A stretch of 14,501 bases of DNA from Gammaproteobacteria bacterium RBG_16_37_9. Lineage in GTDB: Bacteria; Pseudomonadota; Gammaproteobacteria; UBA9339. Below are positions 1 through 6,149 of the stretch, piece by piece. The position numbers were made by a program, and so were the translations under genes. The notes beneath the pieces were generated by a model. That model saw only the letters and a list, made by a program, of their open reading frames with translations, was not told the origin of the DNA and made no database searches. The DNA is taken from NCBI GenBank assembly GCA_001801345.1, contig MGXJ01000054.1, forward strand, positions 2,529 through 17,029, written 5' to 3'. The stretch's first letter is position 1. Every line of letters starts with the position of its first letter.

Positions 1-10
1 CTCTCCTACT

Positions 11-81
11 GTCATCCTCGCGCTTGACGCGAGGATCTAACATAGAATATCGAGATCCTCGGGTCTACGCCCGAGGATGAC
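11..81. repeat. 71-bp double-hairpin palindromic repeat, copy 1
   Basis: The element begins GTCATCCTCG and ends CGAGGATGAC, so its ends are inverted repeats. Inside are two hairpins in a row: ATCCTCGCG/CGCGAGGAT with loop CTTGA, then ATCCTCGGG/CCCGAGGAT with loop TCTACG, joined by a short AT-rich linker. A near-identical copy (4 differences in 71) is at 9009-9079 and a longer variant at 637-716. The GC-rich element in an AT-rich genome suggests a dispersed, possibly mobile, palindromic family of the MITE/REP kind. It lies just upstream of holC, so a role in transcript ends or stability is possible but not shown. Confidence 0.85.
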
Positions 82-155
82 AAGAAGAGGAATGACAAGC
101 CCATATTCCTAATGCTAGAATCATTCCCTAATCCACTCTGCATCTATAACATTAT

Positions 156-584
156 ATGTCACTCAAAGCAGCATTTTACATTTTAAAAGAACCGTCACTT
201 AAAGAACGCGCCCTATATGCATGCCGCATAATTGAAAAAGCATATACTAACAATCATAAAATCTACATCCATACTACTAATTTAGAAGAAGCACAAAATT
301 TTGATACTCAACTTTGGACTTTCAGTGATATTAGTTTTGTTCCACATGAAATTTATAACCCAAACTCAAACACCGATGCGCCAATATTAATTGGCTACAG
401 CATGGGTCCAATCGGACAAAATGATATATTAGTCAACCTTACACCTGAAATTGTTCCATTCTACCAACAATTTAATCATCTGATTGAAGTAGTCCCAAAT
501 GACGAGAATTTGAAAACTCTGGCACGCAAACGCTTTGCTGTCTATCAAAAACAAGGCTATCAAACAGAGGTTTTTAATATTTGA
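156..584 (+). CDS. holC: DNA polymerase III subunit chi
   Basis: The 142-residue product matches HolC along its whole length. The chi-psi pair joins the clamp-loader complex and contacts single-strand-binding protein at the replication fork. Visible family features are the N-terminal strand AAFYIL, the CRIIEKAY helix followed by KIYIHT (residues about 23-40), LWTFSDISFVPHEIY (about 53-67), the APILIGY strand, DILVNLTPEIVPFY, and the C-terminal RKRFAVYQKQGY helix. The length is typical. The ATG at 156 is chosen because the homology starts right after it; no Shine-Dalgarno sequence precedes it. In many gammaproteobacteria holC lies directly before valS. Here about 5.6 kb intervene, holding a tRNA, repeats and three opposite-strand genes. 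No frame damage is seen. Confidence 0.93.
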   Translation: MSLKAAFYILKEPSLKERALYACRIIEKAYTNNHKIYIHTTNLEEAQNFDTQLWTFSDISFVPHEIYNPNSNTDAPILIGYSMGPIGQNDILVNLTPEIVPFYQQFNHLIEVVPNDENLKTLARKRFAVYQKQGYQTEVFNI

Positions 585-636
585 ACCTTGACAATGATTA
601 TCCAAATGGCAATATGTGATCCTCGAGCGCATGCTT

Positions 637-716
637 GTCATCCTCGGGCTTGACCCGAGGATCTACCATACAATGTTGAGGTCCTCGGATCTGCGCTTCG
701 CTTGTCCGAGGATGAC
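637..716. repeat. Palindromic repeat, copy 2 (80-bp variant)
   Basis: It has the same terminal inverted repeat as copy 1 (GTCATCCTCG ... CGAGGATGAC) and the same two-hairpin plan. The first hairpin is ATCCTCGGG/CCCGAGGAT with loop CTTGA, so a compensatory G/C change keeps the stem intact relative to copy 1. The second hairpin has a longer loop containing GCGCTTCGCTTG, which accounts for the extra length. It lies between holC and the tRNA-Met gene, with a further half-motif (GATCCTCGAG) just before it at about 618-627. Confidence 0.8.
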
Positions 717-720
717 ACAC

Positions 721-776
721 TATTTGGAGCTTCGCTTGTCCGAGAGCTTGCCCTCGTGTTTAACACGAGGGATGAC
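721..776. repeat. Degenerate relative of the palindromic repeat
   Basis: Next to copy 2, this stretch repeats the CTTCGCTTGTCCGAG module (730-744). It then carries a near-perfect palindrome, CCCTCGTGTT / AACACGAGGG, at 751-771 with a one-base centre, ending in the family's GATGAC end motif. It looks like a rearranged or nested copy of the same element. It ends 10 bases before the tRNA gene, so it may form part of the leader of the tRNA transcript. Confidence 0.6.
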
Positions 777-786
777 AGAGGAACAC

Positions 787-863
787 GGCTATGTAGCTCA
801 GCTGGTTAGAGCGCGGCACTCATAATGCTGAGGTCAGTGGTTCGAGTCCACTCATAGCCACCA
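787..863 (+). tRNA. tRNA-Met (anticodon CAT, elongator type)
   Basis: A full 77-base cloverleaf can be folded. The acceptor stem is GGCTATG (787-793) with CATAGCC (853-859), discriminator A860 and an encoded CCA (861-863). The D stem is GCTC/GAGC (796-799/809-812). The anticodon stem is 814-818/826-830 around loop CTCATAA, with CAT at 821-823. The T arm contains GGTTCGAGTCC. The paired G1-C72 end rules out an initiator tRNA. The acceptor stem and body resemble elongator tRNA-Met more than the CAT-anticodon tRNA-Ile2, though lysidine-modified Ile2 cannot be fully excluded by eye. Confidence 0.93.
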
Positions 864-923
864 ACATAACTCAACCAAAACACCACCAATTACTAGAACC
901 TCTGCAATATAGAAGGAGTCCAT

Positions 924-1085
924 ATACGAAACAGCGAGTGCGAGGGAGTCGGGGTTATGATTCGCATGAAGTATGATACTCAGGACGTAAAGGAATCGAG
1001 GCTTGCCCTCGGGCCAAGACCCGATGGGCAGGAGCCGTCCCCAAGAATCATAACCTCGACTCCCGAAGCAATGAGCGGTTTTGTG
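924..1085. repeat. Large imperfect inverted repeat with internal hairpins
   Basis: The core arms are 20 bases each, 944-963 and 1045-1064, with a single mismatch. Weaker complementarity continues outwards to about 924 and 1085 (CGAAACAGCGAG against the GAGCGGTTTTGTG side). Inside lie a GGACG/CGTCC pair (983-987/1036-1040) and a hairpin TGCCCTCGGG (1004-1013) with CCCGATGGGCA (1020-1030), so the whole stretch folds as one nested structure. It fills most of the gap between tRNA-Met and the 3' end of the cyclase gene. It may be a MITE-like element, a structured RNA or a transcript-end structure. There is no T-run typical of a simple terminator, and no coding region is supported here. Confidence 0.7.
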
Positions 1086-1109
1086 AATTACGTTTCGCAA
1101 AGGCTCTAA

Positions 1110-3305
1110 TTATTTTTCAACCAAATGCTGTCCCCTATCCCAGTCTTGTGGCGGAGGAGAAGTTTCGTATTGGCTAACTCTCTTAAGATAAATAGAATAA
1201 ATTTCTATATTAGGATATTGCGCGGTCAATTTTGCAAACTCTTCTTTAGACTTACTCCAATCATTAGAATCATATAATTCCAAAGCCTTCTTATATTGCT
1301 CCAATTCTACCTCCAAAGCAGCAGTCTTCTTACCTAACAAACACAGAGGCTCATAAATTTTGGTTGGAGCTACTTTGCCCTTCACATAAATACAATCTAT
1401 AAAACGAAAAACAATTTCATTACACTGATCTTTTGTTGCCTGCGATACTAAAATATCTGTTCCATACTTCTTGTTAACCCCTTCCAAACGCGAGGCCAAA
1501 TTTACAGAATCGCCCAACACAGTATACGCTTTACGATACTCCGATCCCATATCACCAACGTGCATTATCCCAGTATTAATACCTATGCGAATACCAATAT
1601 TAGTCAAATTTTGTTCGGCAAAAAATGGCGCTAATTCCTTGACTTTATTTTGCATCAACAATGCAGTCTTTACTGCATTTGAAGCATGCTGCGGATCATC
1701 TATTGGATCACTCCAAAAAGCTACTATCATATCGCCAACATATTTATCAATAGTTCCTTTAAACTCAAAAATAATCTTAGTTAAAGGAGTAAATAATGTA
1801 TTAAGAAACTTCTTAACCTGCCTTGCATCTAGTTTTTCAGAAATAGACGTAAAGCTCCTAACATCAGCAAACAACACCGTCATCATTTTAGTATTGCCTT
1901 CTAAAGCATGCAGATCTTTAAATTCCAACATTTTGTCAATATGTTCTGAAGAAACATATTGCCCATAAATATCATGCATTTTTTTACGATATCTATTCTC
2001 AAAGAAATAGCCATAAACGCTGTTAGCAACCCCCAAAGTTAATATCTGTAAATAAGGCAACATTAGATGCGGTAACACCCATTGCCATTTAAGCAGTAAT
2101 GCTGCATTAAAAACAAATATCAAGCCCATCATGCCTAAGGTCAGCAAAAGCAGGCCAACCATCGAAAAATGTGCAGCCAAAATTGTAAAAATCAAACCTA
2201 ACACTATAATTAAAATTCTTTCTACTCCAACCAACCAAAGTGGCGAAGAAATAAGATTTTTATTTAAAATAGACTCGATAATATTGGCATGAATCTCAAC
2301 GCCAGGATAACCTATGGATTGCAATGGCATAGAATGCAAATCACCAATACCTACACTTGAAGATCCAATTAAAACTATCTTCCCTTCAAAAATTTTTGGA
2401 GAAAATTTATTCTGAATAACGTCAGAAGCTGATACATAAGGAAAAGAAAACGCCGGGCCAATATAATTAATTAAAAGCTCTCCAGATGAATCAGTTGGAA
2501 TATAAGTATCGCCTAACTGCACGCCTAAAAATACTTTACTTGTGCCAACATCACGTAAATCCAAAGAAATTTTTTCAATCAACAAATAGGCTCTAACTGC
2601 TTCTAGCGCCAAAGAGGGATAAAGATCCCCATTATATTTAATCAAGAGCGGTGAACGCCTTATGGATCCATCTTCGTCAGGATTAGTTGTGGTAAAACCA
2701 GTGTATTGAACGCTATCAGCCAAAATAGGTATATTGCCAATAAATTTAGGCATCTGAGAAATTACCAAATTTACAGGGTTAGTGAAGGTTATTATAGGTT
2801 TTCCAAGCTTTCCAGTTAAAATATCTCTATTAAAAAACACTCCCAAAACAACATCGCTTTTTGCTAGTGTATCTGCCAATATTTTGTCATTATCAAAATA
2901 TGGCAGTTGTTGTGACAAATAATCGGCTATCGTGACAGGGATATCTTTGCTTACCCGAGCATGCTTCAACAAAACATCAGCTATATTAGGTTCTATATCT
3001 GGAAGTAATACATCAAAAACAATAACTGCCGCGCCGCTATTTTGAAGGGCTTTGACTATGTCTGCAATTCTATTGCGAGGCCATGGCCACCGCCCGTCAT
3101 ATTTTAAACTTTTTTCATCAATATCAACTATAACAATCTTGTCGGATTTCTCTCTTTTATGAAATACCTTAAGACTGGCATCATAAAAAATATAATTAAC
3201 TCTTGTTAATACTCCGGAATATTTGAAAACAACATCCCAAGTAAAAAGCAAAAATATAATAGTGACTAAACCACCTGCGATAAAAACTATGGTTTTTTTA
3301 TGCAT
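1110..3305 (-). CDS. CHASE2-domain adenylate/guanylate cyclase (class III), inner membrane
   Basis: This 731-residue membrane cyclase probably makes cAMP from ATP. One N-terminal membrane segment (about 5-27) leads into a periplasmic CHASE2 sensor domain (about 30-345) with the typical GRWPWPR (71-77) and VEIHANIIESIL (336-347) motifs. Three membrane segments follow (about 357-380, 383-405, 409-435), then a cytoplasmic class III catalytic domain (about 472-650). Metal-binding aspartates D481 (FADVRSF) and D525 (KYVGD), transition-state residues N602 and R606 (NLASRLE), and purine-recognition residues K521 and T595 are all present. The Lys/Thr pair is known from adenylate cyclases such as cyanobacterial CyaB1, so ATP is the favoured substrate. 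A TPR-like helical tail (about 665-710) ends the protein. It is the last gene of a minus-strand trio with FecR and TPR/barrel genes, but 354 bases separate it from FecR, so it may have its own promoter. No strong Shine-Dalgarno is seen. Confidence 0.9.
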   Translation of the reverse strand: MHKKTIVFIAGGLVTIIFLLFTWDVVFKYSGVLTRVNYIFYDASLKVFHKREKSDKIVIVDIDEKSLKYDGRWPWPRNRIADIVKALQNSGAAVIVFDVLLPDIEPNIADVLLKHARVSKDIPVTIADYLSQQLPYFDNDKILADTLAKSDVVLGVFFNRDILTGKLGKPIITFTNPVNLVISQMPKFIGNIPILADSVQYTGFTTTNPDEDGSIRRSPLLIKYNGDLYPSLALEAVRAYLLIEKISLDLRDVGTSKVFLGVQLGDTYIPTDSSGELLINYIGPAFSFPYVSASDVIQNKFSPKIFEGKIVLIGSSSVGIGDLHSMPLQSIGYPGVEIHANIIESILNKNLISSPLWLVGVERILIIVLGLIFTILAAHFSMVGLLLLTLGMMGLIFVFNAALLLKWQWVLPHLMLPYLQILTLGVANSVYGYFFENRYRKKMHDIYGQYVSSEHIDKMLEFKDLHALEGNTKMMTVLFADVRSFTSISEKLDARQVKKFLNTLFTPLTKIIFEFKGTIDKYVGDMIVAFWSDPIDDPQHASNAVKTALLMQNKVKELAPFFAEQNLTNIGIRIGINTGIMHVGDMGSEYRKAYTVLGDSVNLASRLEGVNKKYGTDILVSQATKDQCNEIVFRFIDCIYVKGKVAPTKIYEPLCLLGKKTAALEVELEQYKKALELYDSNDWSKSKEEFAKLTAQYPNIEIYSIYLKRVSQYETSPPPQDWDRGQHLVEK

Positions 3306-3361
3306 AAGAGATAGTTTTCATCAAAACCCTATAGATTAAAAGTCCAAACTTTTTTCTTGTT

Positions 3362-3388
3362 TTTTCGCCCCCGAAGATTTGGCGAAAA
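3362..3388. other. Inverted repeat upstream of the cyclase gene
   Basis: TTTTCGCC (3362-3369) pairs perfectly with GGCGAAAA (3381-3388) around an 11-base loop. It lies 57-83 bases before the cyclase start, in the gap after the FecR gene. On the minus strand it could end the FecR transcript weakly or form a hairpin in the cyclase leader. The usual run of T after the stem is missing, so the terminator reading is not favoured. The rest of the 3306-3531 gap shows no convincing gene. Confidence 0.4.
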
Positions 3389-3531
3389 TTATCCTAAAAA
3401 GAGTAGTTGAAGCCGTAGCGAAAGCGTTTAATATATTGAATCTAGCTTTACTAGGCCACTACAGGACACCCACCATACTATCAACACACCACATTCTCAG
3501 AGATGTAATGTCTCATATCAAGGAGCATTAC

Positions 3532-3659
3532 TCAAATCATCCCTCCATCGGCATTGTATGTAATAGTTCCGATTTGATCTGGTGATATCCCAACATTTCC
3601 TCCACTCCCATTACCATCCATCAGGTGGTGAGGACGATGGACGATGGGTACACAAAAAC
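3532..3659 (-). pseudogene. Probable eroded 3' end of the FecR-domain gene
   Basis: Directly after the FecR stop codon (TAG, 3660-3662) lies what looks like the lost end of the same gene. Read from the stop, the FecR frame gives VFVYPSS. A 7-base tandem duplication (ACGATGG twice, 3634-3647 on the plus strand) then shifts the frame. A 4-base tandem duplication (CCAT twice, 3614-3621) shifts it again. Removing one unit of each restores a single open frame, VFVYPSSSPPDGNGSGG followed by NVGISPDQIGTITYNADGG and MI, ending at TGA 3532-3534. The Pro/Gly-rich reconstruction fits the Pro-rich tail before it. The duplications are seen directly; that this was once coding is inference. Confidence 0.55.
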
Positions 3660-4595
3660 CTAAGGTGGTTCCCCAGGATCAAAAAACGCAGGTTCCCCAA
3701 GATCAACAACAAGCTCCACCTCAGGCTCATTCGCAGGTGGTGGCTGAAAAGGCGGATCCCCAATATCAAGCTCAATAAACTCCTCCTCAGGCTCAATCGC
3801 AGGTGGCGGCGTCGCAACTACTTTCTGCTCTGCTTGCTGAATACTCCCAGTTTGTCCTGAAGGTTGTGGTGACGACACCGGGGTATTTTCTTTTTTCGTG
3901 TCACCAACAAAACCAACCACCTCTTTACCGAGACCAGCCCCTGCAACTGAGTTTACTAGTTGTATTGTAGTAACCACACTAAGGTTAATATTTCCGCTAC
4001 CTACTTGCTTAGCAATAAAAGCATTGTTGATGCTTCTAGCATCAACAAGCATTTCTTTGCTTATGCCTTTATTAGCCCAGACACCTATCTGGCCATCCAT
4101 AACCTTACCCCCAGAAATAGTAGCGGTTGCATTTATCTGCTTATAAAAAGCCTCAAAAGCAGTGCCCCTAATAGCGATAGTTATCACGGGCGTTTTTAAT
4201 AAATGATTATCTTGTGCCTTATTATTCTTACCCTGACCACTTAAACTAATCAATGCTCCTTCTACAAGATTAGCAACATAACGATTATTTTTAGGATTTT
4301 TTGCATCTAAATTAAACTCATTCACAGCATACTTGGTATTGGGCTTTAACGTAATAATCGTATCGTCTTTGAGCCTCAGCTGTGCATTGCTATCTTTGTC
4401 TTGCGTCATAATAATTTCGTGTAAATAAAACTCACTGCGACGCTGTAATAATCTTTTTACTCCGGCCTTATTTTGAGCATAAACTTTTCCCTGGGCTGCA
4501 ACTACAGTGCCAACGGGAACAGAAACTGGAGCCGCCATAGCATCAATCCAAATAAATAGAAAAATACTAAAAAAAACTATCCTTTTATCACTCAT
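3660..4595 (-). CDS. Secreted FecR-domain protein with proline/acid-rich tail
   Basis: The 311-residue product has a signal peptide (about 1-21, hydrophobic IVFFSIFLFIWIDAM, likely cleaved at MAA-P), so it should be periplasmic. A FecR-type beta domain follows (about 50-160). It carries DTIITLKPNTKYAVNEF and the hallmark stretch TPVITIAIRGTAFEA (135-149, containing the A-x-RGT core). Unlike classical FecR anti-sigma regulators, it has no membrane segment or cytosolic anti-sigma part and no sigma-factor gene beside it, so iron-citrate signalling is not implied. The C-terminus (about 235-311) is low-complexity, with two copies of a PPP-A-EPE-E-...-LD-GDPPF unit. The ATG at 4595 is supported by GAGGGT at 4601-4606, five bases away. 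It starts 27 bases after the TPR/barrel gene's stop, so the two are probably cotranscribed. The C-terminus appears truncated by a stop and two microduplications (see 3532-3659). Confidence 0.85.
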   Translation of the reverse strand: MSDKRIVFFSIFLFIWIDAMAAPVSVPVGTVVAAQGKVYAQNKAGVKRLLQRRSEFYLHEIIMTQDKDSNAQLRLKDDTIITLKPNTKYAVNEFNLDAKNPKNNRYVANLVEGALISLSGQGKNNKAQDNHLLKTPVITIAIRGTAFEAFYKQINATATISGGKVMDGQIGVWANKGISKEMLVDARSINNAFIAKQVGSGNINLSVVTTIQLVNSVAGAGLGKEVVGFVGDTKKENTPVSSPQPSGQTGSIQQAEQKVVATPPPAIEPEEEFIELDIGDPPFQPPPANEPEVELVVDLGEPAFFDPGEPP

Positions 4596-4622
4596 AACTT
4601 ACCCTCATCTCAATTAACAAAT

Positions 4623-6002
4623 TTAGAATTCAAAACTAATACCTGTCCAAGTCTCAAAGCGATCATATTTATATATGAAAACATTACTACTATTATTGGT
4701 ATATGCCCCAAGCACATACCAAGTGTATTTAGGATGAAAATGATAATACACTCCCGTTGTAACCTGCCGATATGAATCTTTGCGTCTTGGTGAATCTGTA
4801 AACTGCTTTACATCGTATAAAGACCTTTGATATATACCACCTACAGTTACACTTATTTCTTGGGTTATATTGCGCGTAGCTGCAATATCAACCCCGTAAT
4901 AATCATTACCATAATACTTTGCCCCAACGCCTCTTGGTTGATTCCGCCCATAAAAAGTTTGCGTAACAAGCATATTACGGTCATCGTAATAAAGCCACTC
5001 TAACCCCCCAAGGCCCATATATACATCCGACGTCCTGTTATTTGGATAAGCAAAAATACCGCCATTAGTATAAATTTTTAAATTGTTATGCGAATTTAAA
5101 ACCCGGCTTAAACTAACAGCTGCTATGGGAGCTTCACGATATCTCTTTCCATTCAACATATATTCTTGATAATAAAAAGTGCCGTTCAACAAATATAAAG
5201 GATTTAACTGATAATCCATTCCCAAAGATAGATTTGCCTGGCTGGCATCAAAACCATTGACTTCTGTATATTCTTTATGAGACACATTAGCATTCCAAAG
5301 TAAATTAAATTTGGAATTTGAGGTAAGTGTATGCGTGCCACCAATACCAATTTGTGGATACAAATAGACTGACTTTGGATTACCGTTGAGCTCTCTTAGT
5401 CGACTATACAAATCAGATACTTGATCATTGGTATACTGGTTTACGTCAAAATTTATAAGGTCCAGATACTTAACGTAATCTTCATCGGTATTAGAGCTAG
5501 CATTATTATCATATCCAAAAAGCATACGCCCATAAATATAATATGACTTATTTTCTTCTGAATAATCTTGATTAATTTTGTCTGATAATTCCTTGAGTTC
5601 GCTGCTCAAAACAGATGGATGCGCACCAGAAATTAATAGCTGTATTTCAGTCTTGGCTCTATCATACATCTTCAATTCATAACTTGCTTCGGCCAGTAAA
5701 AATCTAGCCCTGTCATTAGAGGGGTTATTAATTATTACTCTATCAAAAGCAAAAAACGCCACATCAGGCTTCCCTGCTGCTAATGCAGCCCTACCAAACA
5801 ACATATCAAATGATTGATCACCAATTGCTTGTTTGCTCAAATTTTCAGCAAACTGGTATGCCTCTTGATAGTTACCCTGATTTAAAAAATTATCGATTTT
5901 CGCTAAAGATTCTTGGCTTGTTATAGCAATTGCTGGCGATATCATCGCTATACCGCAAGCGATACACCAAAACAAAAATATCTTAAGTTTGCTACTAAAC
6001 AT
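4623..6002 (-). CDS. TPR-domain outer-membrane beta-barrel protein (Slam/DUF560-like architecture)
   Basis: From the ATG at 6002 the product has 459 residues. A signal peptide (about 1-26, ending SPAIA) is followed by a helical TPR region (about 30-140, with NQGNYQEAYQFAENL and DRARFLLAEASYELKMYDRA). After that comes a Tyr/Asn-rich region of alternating strands to the end, finishing in aromatic TGISFEF, as expected of an outer-membrane barrel. The GYDNNASSN motif (about 163-171) resembles the GYDSN-type start of barrels in TPR-barrel proteins such as surface lipoprotein assembly modifiers. That family match is by architecture, not by search. An upstream in-frame ATG at 6032 would add ten residues before the signal peptide. 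The 6002 start is preferred because AAGGGAGAG (6012-6020) sits nine bases before it. It is the first gene of the trio with FecR and the cyclase. A role as exporter or as surface sensor feeding FecR and CHASE2 is speculative. Confidence 0.8.
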   Translation of the reverse strand: MFSSKLKIFLFWCIACGIAMISPAIAITSQESLAKIDNFLNQGNYQEAYQFAENLSKQAIGDQSFDMLFGRAALAAGKPDVAFFAFDRVIINNPSNDRARFLLAEASYELKMYDRAKTEIQLLISGAHPSVLSSELKELSDKINQDYSEENKSYYIYGRMLFGYDNNASSNTDEDYVKYLDLINFDVNQYTNDQVSDLYSRLRELNGNPKSVYLYPQIGIGGTHTLTSNSKFNLLWNANVSHKEYTEVNGFDASQANLSLGMDYQLNPLYLLNGTFYYQEYMLNGKRYREAPIAAVSLSRVLNSHNNLKIYTNGGIFAYPNNRTSDVYMGLGGLEWLYYDDRNMLVTQTFYGRNQPRGVGAKYYGNDYYGVDIAATRNITQEISVTVGGIYQRSLYDVKQFTDSPRRKDSYRQVTTGVYYHFHPKYTWYVLGAYTNNSSNVFIYKYDRFETWTGISFEF

Positions 6003-6011
6003 AAAAAAACA

Positions 6012-6020
6012 CTCTCCCTT
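6012..6020 (-). promoter_or_regulatory. Ribosome-binding site that fixes the TPR/barrel start
   Basis: On the minus strand AAGGGAGAG lies nine bases before the ATG at 6002. It would fall inside the coding region if the longer start at 6032 were used. Together with the signal peptide beginning right after the 6002 ATG, this favours the shorter protein. Most other genes in the window lack such a clear site. Confidence 0.65.
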
Positions 6021-6110
6021 GTTTGCGCACAAAATCCTTAATATTCTATACTATTTCATAACAAAATATATAAAATTTTTAAAAGTAACTAACTCAAACC
6101 AAATATGGCT

Positions 6111-6138
6111 TTGACTCGCTAATTTTTTCTGCTAATCT
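6111..6138 (+). promoter_or_regulatory. Possible valS promoter
   Basis: TTGACT (6111-6116) is a good -35 match. Sixteen bases later TAATCT (6133-6138) is a poor -10. If real, transcription would begin only a few bases before the valS ATG, giving an almost leaderless mRNA; this would fit the absence of a Shine-Dalgarno site there. The surrounding 6033-6149 gap is very AT-rich and must also hold the divergent promoter of the TPR/barrel gene (a TATAGAAT-like box on the minus strand), which cannot be placed firmly. Confidence 0.3.
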
Positions 6139-6149
6139 CATTATTGACT

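Noticed and set aside
616..825. Open frame on the plus strand between holC and the tRNA
   Set aside because: It reads through the palindromic repeats and into the tRNA gene, so it is not a gene.
852..1100. Open frame on the minus strand of 82 codons downstream of the cyclase gene
   Set aside because: It overlaps the tRNA 3' end and is made almost wholly of the inverted-repeat element; the frame is open because the sequence is a GC-rich palindrome. No family resemblance or start signal.
1471..1968. 165-codon open frame opposite the cyclase catalytic domain
   Set aside because: It is the antisense shadow of a well-conserved catalytic domain and resembles no protein.
3379..3860. Two plus-strand open frames (3379-3585 and 3582-3860) opposite the FecR gene end
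   Set aside because: The second is an Arg/Leu-rich shadow of the proline-rich FecR tail; the first has no signals and covers the gap and the eroded FecR end.
6033..6149. Possible attachment-site duplicate of the tRNA-Met 3' end (ATATGGCTTTGACTCG near 6104)
   Set aside because: Only short scattered matches to the tRNA end in reverse; no continuous direct repeat and no integrase gene in the window.
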